Assembly (NCBI RefSeq): GCF_000182925.2
Contig: NC_026506.1
Location: forward strand, 1,426,001-1,490,000
Reading direction: 5' to 3'
Origin: Neurospora crassa OR74A
Lineage: Eukaryota > Ascomycota > Sordariomycetes > Sordariales > Sordariaceae
DNA length: 64,000 nt
Made by a program: the position numbers and the translations under genes
Notes under the pieces: model-generated
The model's input: the letters and a program-made list of their open reading frames with translations, nothing else
Databases searched by the model: none
What the model was told of the DNA's origin: nothing
Shown here: piece after piece, positions 22,485 to 35,051 of the stretch
Layout of the letters: every line of letters starts with the position of its first letter
Numbering within the stretch: the first letter of the stretch is position 1

Positions 22485-24239
22485 GACAAATGAAGACGAC
22501 GGTGGGCGTCAAGCAGTAGCGGGTGCTGAGCTCTTGACATTTACGACTTCATGAATCTTGCGAATCGGTCTGGCATGGCAAGTAGTTTTGCTACATCGCC
22601 TTCTCCTTGGGTTGCTCAAAAGGCTTCTTTTATAATGCTGTTTGTTTCATGTTACTCCTTTGTCTGTTTGCATTGCGACCGGAGTTGTACGATTGAGGAA
22701 GCGCCGTCACCATGGATAACTTGGCAAGACAAGTTTCGAGGTACACGAGGGGTTTCTGTCGTTATGAAGGAAAACTCCTTCAGATTCTGGTACGTCGGCG
22801 CGACGAATGCCGTTGGCGCTCATCGGGCTCTTGGAGCGTGCTGGGACTGCGGCTTTGCGAGGCAGATGCATGAGGTTTCGGTCTTTTTCTTGTTTCCTCT
22901 TTTTATTTTCATTTTTCTGCATTCATACGCCGAGGAAGCAGGCGATGGTGGCGTTTGGGTGCGATGGATGCAAGTCGTGACTCTTTTATCTTCCTTTTCA
23001 GGTCGTCTTGGTCATGAAATGGGTGCAGCGGAGCTAGCCCAACGGTATCCAGCATGGTTGGAAGGATGTCATTGCTTTGGCGGGAACCGAAGTTTTCCAG
23101 AATTTTCCTCTGGCGGAGCGAGGATGGTTTGGATTGGGATCCGGCTTGGGCTTTGCGGCGTTATTTACTTTTCTTTTCATTTTGTTTTGTAAGGAGTGGT
23201 TAGCGAGTGGTTGTTTCCGCCAGACACTGGACTGAGCAATGGCGGGTGGAATCAGTCGTTATGATGGATGCAGGAAGGAAAACATACTAAAATACCCATG
23301 GACGTTGCGATTTTCACCGATAGACGGTAGGCATGATTGGCCTAGGGAAGTCTCTCATGGCTTTCAAGATATTTTAGGTAGTCGGTTGTAAAACAAAATT
23401 GTACAGCATTACTTCTAATATCCCGTTATTCTCGATGGTTATGTTGTGTTTATTGACTTGGGTTTGGGATTTTGGAAAAGAAAAGAATCGCCTTGCATGG
23501 AGAATGACGGCATCGTGGAAAGGATAGGTACGTAGCTGCGAAGGTAGCATGTGGAACCGGATCGGGGCCCCTTTGTGAGTGTGGGGGGAAATGCGCTAAC
23601 CTAATTGGGAGCTATTCCTTCAGCTTGGCTCCATGAGGTCTCTTTAGCTTCGTAAGGGGTTCATTCGCTAAACAGCCAGTCAGACATTCAGTGAACTAGT
23701 AACTAGAAATTACCGAGGCCGGCTCGCTTGGGGACAATCAATAGCACGTGGAACTGGGAAGCGTCACTCTGGGCTGCACCACTGCCGTGTTGACTGATAG
23801 TCGAAGTCGCACTTGCTGACTGAATGCCCAATTGCAAGCCGAGCACTGCCAGGCCCCAATTCCATCTCCCCTCACCGAATCCATCTCCACACAAACGGGC
23901 GGCGTCAGGTCGCAGACGACAGGCGGCCCTACTTATTTTACGACCTCTCAACTGTTTATGACGACATCACGCGACGACAAACTGCGCCGACATAGGGCCT
24001 TCCAACGGTTAACGGTACCACACAGGAAGGGCAGGGAGGAGAAATCAGAGACATAGAATCAGGGAGTCGAGCCGCGACGGATCCTGAACATCGATTGGGA
24101 ATTGCCTTGACGGCCGGCATCAATTACTCCACCAGACGAGCTGCCCCGACAGCAGGACAACATCCTACGGAATTATCTACGCGTAGGGGCATTCAGAAGT
24201 CAACCAACCCTTTGTCCGAGATCAGCGGCGCGTCCCAAG
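22485..24239. other. 3' UTR of the BTB-like gene and promoter of the next
   Basis: A T-rich, gene-poor stretch. An open frame at 22551-23192 immediately follows the upstream stop and reads as low-complexity 3' UTR, with C- and F-rich, poorly composed residues, so it is not called. A GC-richer promoter part begins near 23700. Confidence 0.5.
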
Positions 24240-26373
24240 ATGGCCTCAAGAGCCTCTGCCGGCGCAGCCGCAGCAGGCCCTCGAGCCAGCCCCGGCCCAA
24301 GAGGCCCGGGAGTCACAGCCAAGTCTACCTCGGATCCCATTCTTCGCAATGCTTTGCGATACACCATCTCGGCTCGCGAATACGCCGTTCTGCACAAACA
24401 CGTCATCTCCAAATCCAAGACGCTGAGGAAAAGGGCGCCAACAGTCGATACCGTGCAGAGAATCATGGACGGTGAACCCCAAAATAGGGGTCGAGGTGGT
24501 GGTGGCCAGGCGCTGGCCAAGGGTTACGCTACCAGTACCGGCTCCGGTGGTGGTGCATCTTTCAGCGATAAGGAATCGAAAGCAAAGGCTAAAGAGGAGG
24601 TATTGGCCAGGATTGCTGGCAAGGGAGCGGGTGCCGACGATTACAATGCGAGAGCGATCCGACACTCGCTACGCGTCTTCATTGCGACGGGCGCGTTGAT
24701 GAAGTTGTGGGGAATCGTGTCGGCGAGGGTTCTAGGGAAGAAGCAAGGGTATGTTATCCATTCTCGGTGCCGTTCCCGGGTTGAGGTGTATGCCCCTCCT
24801 CGGTTGGCATTGCATCAGGTAGGAATGTCCCGATATAAGCTAACATGGGAACAGCGGTGCTGCCAGCGGTCAGATGCAGCCGCTTCACAAGTCGCCAACC
24901 CTCCGGTTATCCCTATCACTCAGTACCATCTTGCTGATGTACCGACTTCTTTTCCGCTTCTTCACACGCCTACGTGCCCATTTGCTGGACCCTACCGCGG
25001 CTCCCTTCCGGATTCGTAACCCCAAGACTACGCTCACACTCACATCGCCGTATGCCCCTGCCGTCGGCGCTTCCCTGGCTGGTCTTGCGCTGGGTGTCTA
25101 TCCAAGCCAGCAGCTACGTGTTTCCATTGCCGTGTATGCGCTCTTCAGAGCACTCGAGTTCGGATGGAATTGTGCCGAGGACAACGGCATGGTCTGGGGT
25201 TGGGATAGGGGCACCCACGGCAGGCCGGATAAGAAGCGGACGAGGCCGTGGTGGTGGGGAAGCTGGATGTTGCAGCCCTTTGCGTTTGGCCAGCTGTTAC
25301 ATGCCGCCGTGTTCGATCGGGACTGTTTCCCTACGGTAAGTTTGCTATCAGATGGGTGGTGAGGGACGTAAGGCTAACACGAGACGACGCAGGCCTATGG
25401 CGACTTCATCTTCAAGCATTCCACGGCCTATCTCCATGCCAGACCCGAGGATTTCCCTCTCAGCCTGAAGTGGCCCAAGGTTTACGAAATCATCGACAGC
25501 CTCGCCACAATGGCCAAGCTCAACTGGCCGTACGTCTTTACCCTCTTCTAAAGTTCCTTCTCTATTTGGGCCGCAACTAACATCTCCAACAGGGCATTCA
25601 TCTCCCCCGTCCTCTTCCCCGGAAAAGAAGACACCCTCCCAGCCTCCCTGTCCGCCATCGCCCCCCTCACCTCCGGCGCCCACCCGCTCATCACCTCCCT
25701 CTCCTGCGCGACCCTCCACCCCTCCGACCCTTCCTGCACGCGGACCTTGCTCACCTTCTGGCTGCGCTCCTTCACACCGCTAACCAAGATCCTTCTCCTC
25801 GTCTACTCTGCCATGGTTCTCCCGCGCTTCAGCTCGCTTTACCACTACCCGCTCTCCACCATCCAGGGCATCATCTCCAATGCGCTACGCATGTCGACCT
25901 TCCTGACGGGTGCCCTGGGCACTTGGTGGAGCAGCATCTGCTTCTTCCAGACGTGGCTGCCGCGCACCTTTATGCCCACGCAGCGCTTTTTCTTGGGAGG
26001 CTTCCTGGCTGGCTTCTGGGCCTATCTGGAGAAGAAAAAGGGCCGGCCCATCTTCTTGCATACAGCCAAGGCGAGCTTGAACAGCCTTTGGAAGGTCGGT
26101 GTCAAGAGGAGGTGGTGGCGGGCGATGAAGAGTGGGGATGTTTGGGTCCTTGTGGCGGCGTTGGCGCTTACTGGTGTGGTGTATGAGAGGGACGCGAAGG
26201 CAATCAAAGAAAAGAATTGGAGGAAGGGAGTGTCCTGGGTTAGAGGTGAGGGGTGGAGGGATTGGGTGGAGACGTTGGAGATTGAGGGCGATGAAGCAGA
26301 TGAGAAGGAGGAGGATATTTATGAGCTGAAAATTGAGGAGGATGAGTCGGAGGTGGAGGGCTTGAGGTATTAA
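24240..26373 (+). CDS. TMEM135-like multi-pass membrane protein (635 aa)
   Basis: Exons are 24240..24748, 24855..25335, 25393..25529 and 25593..26373, all in phase with GTATGT, GTAAGT and GTACGT donors. The N-terminal tail is Gly/Ala-rich and disordered. A pattern of membrane segments follows (LMYRLLFRFFTRLRAHLL, APAVGASLAGLALGVYP, WGSWMLQPFAFGQLLHAAVF). A Cys/Trp region resembles the TMEM135/peroxisomal membrane protein 52 family, including LGTWWSSICFFQTWLPRTF and FFLGGFLAGFWAYLEKKKGR. The C-terminus is acidic (EADEKEEDIYELKIEEDESE). TMEM135 proteins act in peroxisomes and mitochondria, in lipid and organelle dynamics. The fungal role is inferred by family only. Confidence 0.75.
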
Positions 26374-26752
26374 GCTAGGGAATGGTCTGGTGAATGCGAA
26401 TGGAGAGGCAAAAGGGGATATGTTGCGGGGGGTGGAGGGGAATAGGGGTTCTTGCTGTGCGAGCAACCCTTGCTGGATTGGCTGGCCAGCTGTCTCTTTG
26501 AAGAACGGACATTGAAGACGTAGCGGGGTGGTGATTTAGGGTGTACGTAGGTAGTCTTGCGAACTTGTCGATATACCCTTCTTTAGATGATTCTTGTTTA
26601 CATACATGCCACTCATTGGACCTTACACACTGTCCAGACATAGTTTCCCTTGAACATCAACCCATTGTAAAACACCAATCCAAATCGACCTTGCAGACAT
26701 AATCGAGTCATTAATTCAAGCATGGCTACCTTTATGGTATCAACACATCCCT
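26374..26752. other. Intergenic between convergent genes
   Basis: Shared 3' flank of the TMEM135-like gene and the beta-glucosidase gene. Nothing coding is seen. Confidence 0.5.
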
Positions 26753-29374
26753 TCAAATATCAAATGTCCCACTCAACCTCAAATCCCTACTACTAGCCCC
26801 CACCCAAATCTTATACTTCCCTCTCCTCAACCGCCACTGCTGCATCTCCACATCCCAAACGCTCAAATCCCTTCTCGTCAACTCAAACTCCGCCTCCCCA
26901 TCCTCCCCCGGCGCCAGCGGTCCCACGCGTTTAAACCCGCGCAGCTGACGAACCGGCGTTTCCTTATCCTCTCCCCCCTCATTCAAAGCGGGAATACCAA
27001 CGTATAACTGCACAACTTCTCTTCCCTCATATTTCCCCCCGGAATTCTCCACGCGACACCTTACCACGAACAAAGTCTCCCACAAGTCCGGATGTCCGCC
27101 CTGGATAACAGGTGTGTCCGGATCGGGAAACTCGGCGAACCGGGTGGTGGCAGCGAGGGAGGGCATCGTCGTCTCTTGCACGACACCGGGAGCGATTGAG
27201 ACGTAAATTTGCAAGTCCGAATAAGAGAAAGTGGTATAAGACAAACCGAAGCCGAATTCGAAGCGGGGAGCGATGCCATGACGGTCGAAGAAGCGGTAAT
27301 CGATGTGTAGTCCCTCCACAAAGTTATCTTCGGGGAAAAACGGGTCGCCGCCCTCTTCTTCTTGGCCGGTGGAAGGGTTGAGTAGATGCCCGTAATCGGA
27401 CTCTTTTTTGGCAATGGTATAAGGTAAACGGCCGGAAGGGTTGACGTCGCCGTATAAGATGTCGACCAGACTGTTACCGGATTCTTGGCCGGGTAAGCCG
27501 GCCATGAGCACGGCGGTGACGTTGGGGTGGGAGATCCACGGGTCGACGAGCCGGATGCCGGCCGAGTGGACGATGACGATGGTTTGGGAGCACCAGGAGG
27601 CTATATTGAGCACGAGGTCGTCGCTGAAGGTGTCGGAGAGGGCAGGACGGTCGGACATCTCGGAGGCGTAGGCGTTGATGAAGACGAGGCAGGCGTCCGC
27701 GTTGAGGTATTGCTGGGAGGGGTTGGCCGAGTGGAAGTCCCAGCGGAGCATGCCGCGGTCTTTGCGGATACGGTGGGACAAGGCTTCGAAGGGGGAAACG
27801 ACGTAAGGGGGCGTGGAGCTGCCGGAGCCGCCGCCGGTGATCAAGGTGCCGTTGAAGGTGGTCCAGCCGCGGTTGACGTCGTAGCCGCCGCCGTAGCGGT
27901 CGGGGTTCTCCCAGGGAGTGGATTTGACGATGGCGTCGTAGCCGTAAACGCAGAGGAATTTGGGTCGGGTTAGGGGGAGGGTGCCGTTGATATTCTTGAC
28001 CAGGACTGTGCCCGCCGCTCCGATTTCGCGGATGAGATCCGCGTGGTCCGCTTGTACGTCAACCGGGCCGGGCAGCTCACCGCCCGGCGCGACACCAACG
28101 GGTGGGTAGGTCCCATCGTCCTGGCCTGCGTATAGCCATGCCGCCAGCACGCGGGTCGCCATGTCGTTCAAGCGCTCCTCGGCCACAGATCCGTTCTTTA
28201 CAGCTTCAATCAACTTCTCGCCCCAGAACCCGTCCCGTGGCATCACCATATCCGCTCCGGCGTTGGCTGACGCGACCCCGCTCATCTGCGCATCCCAATC
28301 AGTAACCACAAATCCTTCAAACCCTAGCTCCGTCTTGAGTATTCCATTCAATAACTTGGAATTCTGGCACACATAGCTGTGATTCGCCCTATTATATCCA
28401 CACATCACGGCTCCGGCACCCGCGCGCAGTGCGTCCATAAACGGCCAGACGTACTCCCTCAGCGCTCTGTCCCCAACATTCGCGCTGATGGCATGTCCTT
28501 CTCCGTCTGGCGCATCCTGTCCCCATCTTCGTCTATACTCCTGTTCGTTGAGCAAGAAATGCTTCGCAGTGGCAATGACCCCCTCCCCTTGCACGCCCTC
28601 CACGATCCTCCCCATCCCAACACCAGCCAGGTACGGATCACTCCCCAAGCCTTCCCAATTCCTCCCTCCCTTTGCCACCCGTCCCAACGGCCCGGCCAGC
28701 GGCCCTAGAGCAATGTTCACACCTTTACCGCGATACTCAGCGCCCACAGCCCGGCCGTAGCGGTACATGAGGTCCGCGTCCCATGTCGCGGCGAGGTGAA
28801 TGCCCGCGGGAAAAGCGGAGGCGAATTCCTGGCCGCGCACACCGGAGGGGCCATCGTAGAAGCAGAGCGGTGGTATGGATAGGCGGTCGATTGAGCCCGT
28901 GTTTCCCACGCAAGGACCAGGAAAACCGCGAGTGAGGTTTTGGAGTTCCAAGAGCGTCATTTGCGAGGTGAGAGCGAGGGCGTGCTGGTAGGCGGATGAC
29001 CAGCGAGAGGAGGAGGTGCCGTTGGCGACGGGGGTGGGGTAAAACGGCGGACTGAGACCGTAGTAGGGGAGTTCAGAGGGGTGTTGCCCGTCATGATGTT
29101 GTGAGGACGATGTTGATGATGATGATGATGATGATGATGGTAGACTACTGCATGATTGCAGAGAGACGGCGGTGCAGATGAGGGCTACGGCGCCCTTCAT
29201 GGAGAAGACGACTTCTTTGGCTTGGTTGGCAAAGTAGCCTGGGCCTGGGAGGCTCGTTGGCAGCCGTAGCAGTTGCTCGTAGAGACTGCTGAGATGGTTC
29301 ATGATTGTGGTTGTGAGTTGGATGAATGCATTTCTCAAGTTCTCGAGTATCACTTTGGTCAGGTAGTCAACCAT
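26753..29374 (-). CDS. GH3 beta-glucosidase (up to 873 aa)
   Basis: Glycoside hydrolase family 3 enzymes hydrolyse terminal beta-D-glucose from cellobiose and related glucans. The first ATG is at 29374. A better secretory start may be the internal ATG at 29200 (MKGAVALICTAVSLQS), giving 808 aa with a signal peptide. The longer form would have an N-terminal tail before a membrane-like segment. The TIM-barrel motifs are clear: FYDGPSGVRG, RNWEGLGSDPYLAG, the substrate-binding AKHFLLNEQEYRRR, and the nucleophile Asp in GFVVTDWDAQMSG (codon at 28298-28300). The alpha/beta sandwich and a C-terminal fibronectin III domain (EGREVVQLYVG) follow. A poly-Ser run after the signal segment is encoded by a microsatellite. 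It is a single exon. Family is certain; secreted versus membrane-tethered is open. Confidence 0.92.
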   Translation of the reverse strand: MVDYLTKVILENLRNAFIQLTTTIMNHLSSLYEQLLRLPTSLPGPGYFANQAKEVVFSMKGAVALICTAVSLQSCSSLPSSSSSSSSTSSSQHHDGQHPSELPYYGLSPPFYPTPVANGTSSSRWSSAYQHALALTSQMTLLELQNLTRGFPGPCVGNTGSIDRLSIPPLCFYDGPSGVRGQEFASAFPAGIHLAATWDADLMYRYGRAVGAEYRGKGVNIALGPLAGPLGRVAKGGRNWEGLGSDPYLAGVGMGRIVEGVQGEGVIATAKHFLLNEQEYRRRWGQDAPDGEGHAISANVGDRALREYVWPFMDALRAGAGAVMCGYNRANHSYVCQNSKLLNGILKTELGFEGFVVTDWDAQMSGVASANAGADMVMPRDGFWGEKLIEAVKNGSVAEERLNDMATRVLAAWLYAGQDDGTYPPVGVAPGGELPGPVDVQADHADLIREIGAAGTVLVKNINGTLPLTRPKFLCVYGYDAIVKSTPWENPDRYGGGYDVNRGWTTFNGTLITGGGSGSSTPPYVVSPFEALSHRIRKDRGMLRWDFHSANPSQQYLNADACLVFINAYASEMSDRPALSDTFSDDLVLNIASWCSQTIVIVHSAGIRLVDPWISHPNVTAVLMAGLPGQESGNSLVDILYGDVNPSGRLPYTIAKKESDYGHLLNPSTGQEEEGGDPFFPEDNFVEGLHIDYRFFDRHGIAPRFEFGFGLSYTTFSYSDLQIYVSIAPGVVQETTMPSLAATTRFAEFPDPDTPVIQGGHPDLWETLFVVRCRVENSGGKYEGREVVQLYVGIPALNEGGEDKETPVRQLRGFKRVGPLAPGEDGEAEFELTRRDLSVWDVEMQQWRLRRGKYKIWVGASSRDLRLSGTFDI
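29112..29140 (-). repeat. In-frame TCA/GAT microsatellite encoding poly-Ser
   Basis: About eight GAT units on the plus strand (TCA on the coding strand). They encode the Ser run just after the signal segment of the beta-glucosidase, so the linker length may vary between isolates without frame change. Confidence 0.9.
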
Positions 29375-31168
29375 GGAATCTCGTGATGAAAACAAAATCC
29401 GGCACGTCGTTACTCGGTTTTAAATGATCTTCTTACCGCTAGTCGGTGGATATTGGGCTGCGGCGCCACGTAGTGACGGACCGTACCCCCGCCGGTTGCC
29501 TTAGTTTGTTGCATGTTGAAGATGGACATGCATGGTGGTTGGCGCTGGATGCCGTGAGGGGAAAAGAGCGATAAGAGTACTATTCGCTTAATGAGGAGTA
29601 TTACACATACAAGTGTTAGTGCCCTTAGCCGCCTATAATGGCCTGGCACTGTAGAACGTGCAAGTGTTACGGCAAGCAGATGGAAGAATGCCGGATCCAG
29701 TCAGGTAAGATTCATAGAAGTATTGTTCCACGTATAAACCGTATGACGAGCTGTTCTGGACTTTGGATGGGCCTCCGATAACAGTCGCACAACAGTGATT
29801 TTCTGCGGGGAAGGAAATCATGAACTTCCTTCCACCTGCATCTGTTAGAACATAAAGGTTGATTGGTCCACTTCTGTCGCTATTGCGGGAGCTCCATGCA
29901 TCCTATTGTCCAGTTTGGCGGAGTGGTGCTTTTTTGGTAGCGGATGACGCGACCGCCAAAGTTTATGATAACTGGCAGAGTGGGTGAACGAATTATAGGC
30001 AGTTGTGTCTCTGTAAGAATTCGAGCGTTTAGTTCAACCCTTCTTTTTTTTGTCCATCCATATGTCCCCTTTTCTGTGAATGCGTCAACTATATTCTACG
30101 GTGTTGGGAAGAACTCAAAGGAGTTAAAAGTTGTGAAGGTCGAGGTGTCTCAGGTGTATACTGTATATAGGCGCACTTCCCTTCCGATCACTAACAATTA
30201 ACAGGACTTGGCCTAACAGCATTGGCGCTTGACTTTTGTCTCCCCAGACTCTTTTCTCGCCGGGATATTCTCCGTCTCCCTCCAAACTAAGCACGGATCT
30301 TTTTATGACCGAGAGTATTCGGACCTATGTGCTTTAATCTTCTTCTTCCTATCAACAACACAAAAGAAACTGTAATCTCATTAGTTTTTCGCTTTGTAAG
30401 CGCTCAGAACGAACATCACCATTTCACAAGCGAGTGCAACAGGCGCTTCCTCGAGCTATGTATTATAGAGTTGCGTCCAGCGGTCCCCTGCTCGTCAACG
30501 AACGGTCTGGGCTTACCATCCGGAACCTTTCTCGGCTACGCTAAACTTTCACGGTCTTCCACCCACGTGCCCACCACAACGATCGCACATCCACATCAGA
30601 TGGAAACACAGGAAGACGGACTAGGTATGCGACGGTCAGCGGGAGAAGACTTTTTCGAAGACAAGAGAAAGAGCTTGTTTGGCATAGACTCTGAATCTCA
30701 ACCGTTCGTGGAGACGGGACTAGTCAAAATTTTTACATACTAATGCACCTCGGGGAATATGAAGGGGGCACCATGTGGAGATGTTGCCTAGTGTAGGTCC
30801 AGGATGACGGGTGATGAACTTGACGCTAACTGAATGTGAAATATTCGGGTTCACCATCATAGTCTTTGGATAAGAACTTCCATGGAAGTATTCCTTCTGC
30901 GTGAGCAGGCAGACGGACGGCCAGACAACGGACTGCCATATGTATAGCGTGCCATATATCACATGTTTCTATGCGCCCCCCAGCTCTTACTGAACTATAG
31001 TTTTCTATGTGAGAAGCTTCGCTTGGAGTTTTCTCGGGTGCGCGCGGACAGGCAGACAGGGACGGCACGAGGCAAAGAAGACTTCTTCTGAAACGGGATA
31101 CCACTCAACACGGAAACATTGTTCTTTGGTACAATGCATACACAACCCTCACACCAAGCCATGACCCT

Positions 31169-31194
31169 GTCCATAGGTGTCCATAGGTGTCCAT
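31169..31194 (+). repeat. 10-bp tandem repeat (about 2.5 units)
   Basis: The unit CCATAGGTGT occurs twice in tandem, preceded by GT and followed by a partial third copy (CCAT). No coding context. Confidence 0.85.
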
Positions 31195-34100
31195 CTACAA
31201 CCTAGAATATCGGTTATCATGCCGCATCTATAGCCTCTCCCCGACCCGCAGTTCCAGTCGGTGGGATAACCCATGGAGGTGGTACTATAACATCCCAGAG
31301 GCATGACACAAAGAACAATTTGGGGCGCCTGTTCAATATGATCTTACATGAAATCTCGCGTCTGAATCGAATCAGCAACGACGACTCACCGAGACCGCGC
31401 CCATCACACCGTGCTACCACTCTGCTCTCGAGGCCGCCTTGACATTTATGTATTGACCGTGCGGCGCATCGTTGCAAAGAATAATCGGAGAACTCAAATG
31501 AAATACTTGACCGTGCTCACGGCGATACGTGACAGGCAACCGGAGATTTGGTGTCACATTGGATGTCTCGATACGATGTAGGACGGACTGGACAGGTCTG
31601 ATGAGGAAGGATGGGCGGGTGGGCGAAACGGTCTAGGGTTTACGTTTGTGCCATCCATCTGAGACTTGAGTCCATGTGTTGGAGAAGTAAAAAAAATGAC
31701 AAGATAGAGAGAGAGCGAGAAGGTTAAGTTGATTGTGGTTAGAAATGCAGGGCGAAATTGCAGAATCTGATAAGATGGAATTGGAAGGGTGTTGTTGTGG
31801 AGAAGCTGTCTGCTGTGAGTATGAGAATGTCATGCGTTACCCTGTCTCTTTTGTCCTGGTTGCAATTATATTCACATCGATTGATATTGCCCCTCTCGAC
31901 ATGAACTCTCCAGAATTCGATGCCTTGAAGTGATTCTGTTCTAGGCCAATTGGTGAACGCCGAAGCTCTTGGTAGAGTTCGAGGATAAAAACGCCGGGAG
32001 ATGATGATGATGGGAGGCGTGAAATGAAGGCCGCGCGCCTTATTACATATCTGCCCCACGTCGAAAAAGATTGCCTGAAAAGAGAGAGGCGGAAATGAAT
32101 AAAAGTCTAACTCTCCCAAGTAGACCGAACGTCTGGTGATACAAAGGTTCTGAAGTTGTTTTGACCGCCACGCATGTCTGAGACGGCGACATGGAAATGA
32201 TTGCCGTGTATGGCCTTCTCCGTGCTGTTGACAGGCCTCACCCGAGCACCTATCTTGGAATCATTTCCACGTTCATTTTGTTCTGCACAATTGGGTCGAG
32301 TGAAAAATACTCAGCTGTCCATGGTACGAGTTCTCGTCAAGCGGGGTTTCCTCTCTGTTGTCTGTGCATGGAATGCGGGGTTGTCTTGGGTTGTTCAGCC
32401 GTTCACTTACTTGCATGGTGACGAGCAGCACAGGTCTCACCTGCTGGACCCTCCCCCTTTTTTTTCTTTTTCTTTTTCTTTTTTTCCCCCTTCTTCGTCG
32501 GTCTTGATGCTGTCTTGGAACTGAAACCTGCAGCGTGATGGATTGTTTGTGTTTCACGATACCGATTCTCTGTCCCGTGATCAGTTCCGCTCTGGAGACA
32601 GACTGAAGCTTACAAGATGGAATGGCATCAGATGGTGGGGGACCTCGACGCTCAATCTCCAAAAATTGACCAAGGCCCAACTTCCATGCTGCAGTGCCCG
32701 AAGCCAGCCAGGGTAGCCAGGCCAGCAATTCGCAAGTCGTGCCAGAAACGGTCACCCCACCAAGATTACCGGTTCCATTCATTTCTCGTGGTTGTGGAGT
32801 TTTGACTGAGCCTAATTGGGTTTAGCGTCAGGTACAGCCGTCAAGTGCTCCTTCAGTAATTGGATCGCGGAAGATCCGTGTGGAACGGCCAGCCGCGGCG
32901 GCTACCTAGAGCCGGGGAAGGTGTGTGTCTAGTGAATCTGCCACAACTGTAGTGTAATCCTTCGCGTGCATTTACTGCGTAGGGTACCTAGGTAGCTGAT
33001 GGCCAGTGTTCCAAGATCCACACAGAAAAACCTCGCAATATCACCAACTGTGGTCCTGTAATTGAGTGCGGCCACAAAACGAACAACATGGCAAAATATA
33101 CCAGGATCCGTTCGTTCTTAACATGCCTTTCGAGTCTTTTCTAGCTTGCACCACACGGTACAGCTGACATGAAGGATGGGCAGGAGGCTTCTTCTTCACG
33201 AACCAATCGGAGGGCAGAAGGGGGTCGAACACGACGGTTTGAGGCTCTACTGGCTGGATGCAACGGCGAGTGAAACCAACCAGCAAAAAAATGGTGCGAA
33301 AAACACGACCATCGGTAGCTGATTGCAAACGCAAAATCCGCCTTTATTGGTGTTGCCGTTTGCTATGAATGGGTCAAAATCTGTGGCTGGTCAGCTCAAT
33401 GACCGCCCCGTCACATCTTGAGGCTGTTGATCTACCGGAACCCCAAACCCCCAAGCTCCACGATGGCGGCGTGGGGGAGCATGGGTTTTCGTTTGGCCTC
33501 TGCGGCATGATACATCCAATCACGCAAGGTGAAGTCCTATACATCTTCATTCTAGTGTCGATCCCGAGGACGAGGGGGCAGATTAAGACAGAGCGAGTCC
33601 AGTCTAGGGTGATTGAAGCAAGACAATAATCTGCATTCGTGTCACAGCCTCAAACCAACCAGGTTTAACTCGTATATCGCGGTAGCACAGAGACCCCAGG
33701 TCTATGATATCCGTCACCGTAAATAATCCAGTCAGTTGGTCGAGTCCTGATCCATCGTCGTCGCACCGGCAACATGTGTGTCTTCTTCAAGGTCTGGCAG
33801 GTGCGAAACTTTGGCTGCCATCATTCCCACGTCATCTGCCGCCCCTATTGCCCGCCCAAACCTTGATTCGCCTCCTGGTCCTAAGCCTCCGTGCCGAACG
33901 GCCATAATGCAAAGAGAAAATGGAGCAAATAGCCGTCTAGAAAAGCTTTGGTTGCAGCCGCTCTGTTCACGCCGCGGTGTTGTGCCACTGTCTAGGTGAG
34001 AGATGTCGAGAGTCGACCGGCGAGCTTGGCTCAACTGGAGATACTTGGCAGATGTCACGGTTCGGCTATGGCAGTGGAGACGGCAAGAACCCTGCTCGCC

Positions 34101-35039
34101 TCCAACTAGGTCCATGACAATTCCAACTTGTTGTTTCAACAATGATTTGTTCGCAAGTTGCGTGAATAGTGGCGGGAATTAATGCGAAAAGTTTTTTATT
34201 GTTGGACGTACAATTTTGGAGGGAACATTACTTTTTCTCCAACCATCGTATCCTGTCATCATGCACAGGCAGAGAGACAGGTCAGATGAAGCACTGCAAG
34301 ATATCTTGCTGTCCAGTACCTGCAGTGGAAAGATGTCGTGGGTTGCAACACGACCCGCACCGCATCCGCATGCAGCAACGCCATTACAATCCAGCCCTGA
34401 TTTGTTTGGTAGTTGTATAAAAAAGTTTTTTTTCTCACTCTCAATCTATCAGAAGTGAAAAATCATTCAAAGCTCGAGCGGATGGGCGTCATAAAAAAAA
34501 CTACCCTCTTAGATCTTACAAACTTGGCGGACTCGAAGGAGATGGACAAAGGCAGTCACAAAGAGACGCTTTCTGTAGCGTATTTTACCCTGGTCATAGT
34601 CCGTCGCTTTGAACGGAACTCTGAGGGAGCCAAGAAGAGCTACAGATCTCCCCTATTCAACCCATGGCCGAAGACCCAGACTAACAAATAAACCAGTCGA
34701 GTATTGTACCGTAAGACACTATGTACATCAACAACGGCATACATCAACACCGCAGCCAACGACCAAGCGGGTGATGGAGGGGTATGTTTCAGGCCAATTC
34801 AAAGGTTGGAGAACAATTTGCCCAAAAAAAAAAGAAAAAAGAAAAAGTCATTCAGAAAGGACATGCCTGATGAGCTCAATGCCATGACTCGTTAAAATTG
34901 ATCAAAATGAGGGATGTTCCGTGAAAAGGCAACTAGACGTAGTACTCAAAAGTGTGATCTGCCTTGCCCTACCGGACAATACCTAGTTACCTTACCTTAC
35001 GGGAACAAGATGAGATGAAATTAGATGGAACGAACCTTG

Positions 35040-35051
35040 GGGTTAGGGTTA
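35040..35051 (+). repeat. Perfect two-unit telomeric repeat (GGGTTA x2)
   Basis: The plus strand reads GGGTTAGGGTTA, exactly two units of the TTAGGG telomere repeat used by Neurospora and most filamentous ascomycetes. On the minus strand it reads TAACCCTAACCC, the form expected of a telomerase RNA template, a telobox, or a short interstitial telomeric insertion. It lies in the middle of the gene-poor stretch. Confidence 0.8.

Noticed and set aside
22551-23192. 213-residue open frame after the BTB-like gene
   Set aside because: It starts directly in the 3' UTR, has poor composition and no start context or similarity.
32273-32782. 169-residue minus frame with a Lys/Arg run
   Set aside because: The basic run is only the antisense reading of a CT-rich tract.
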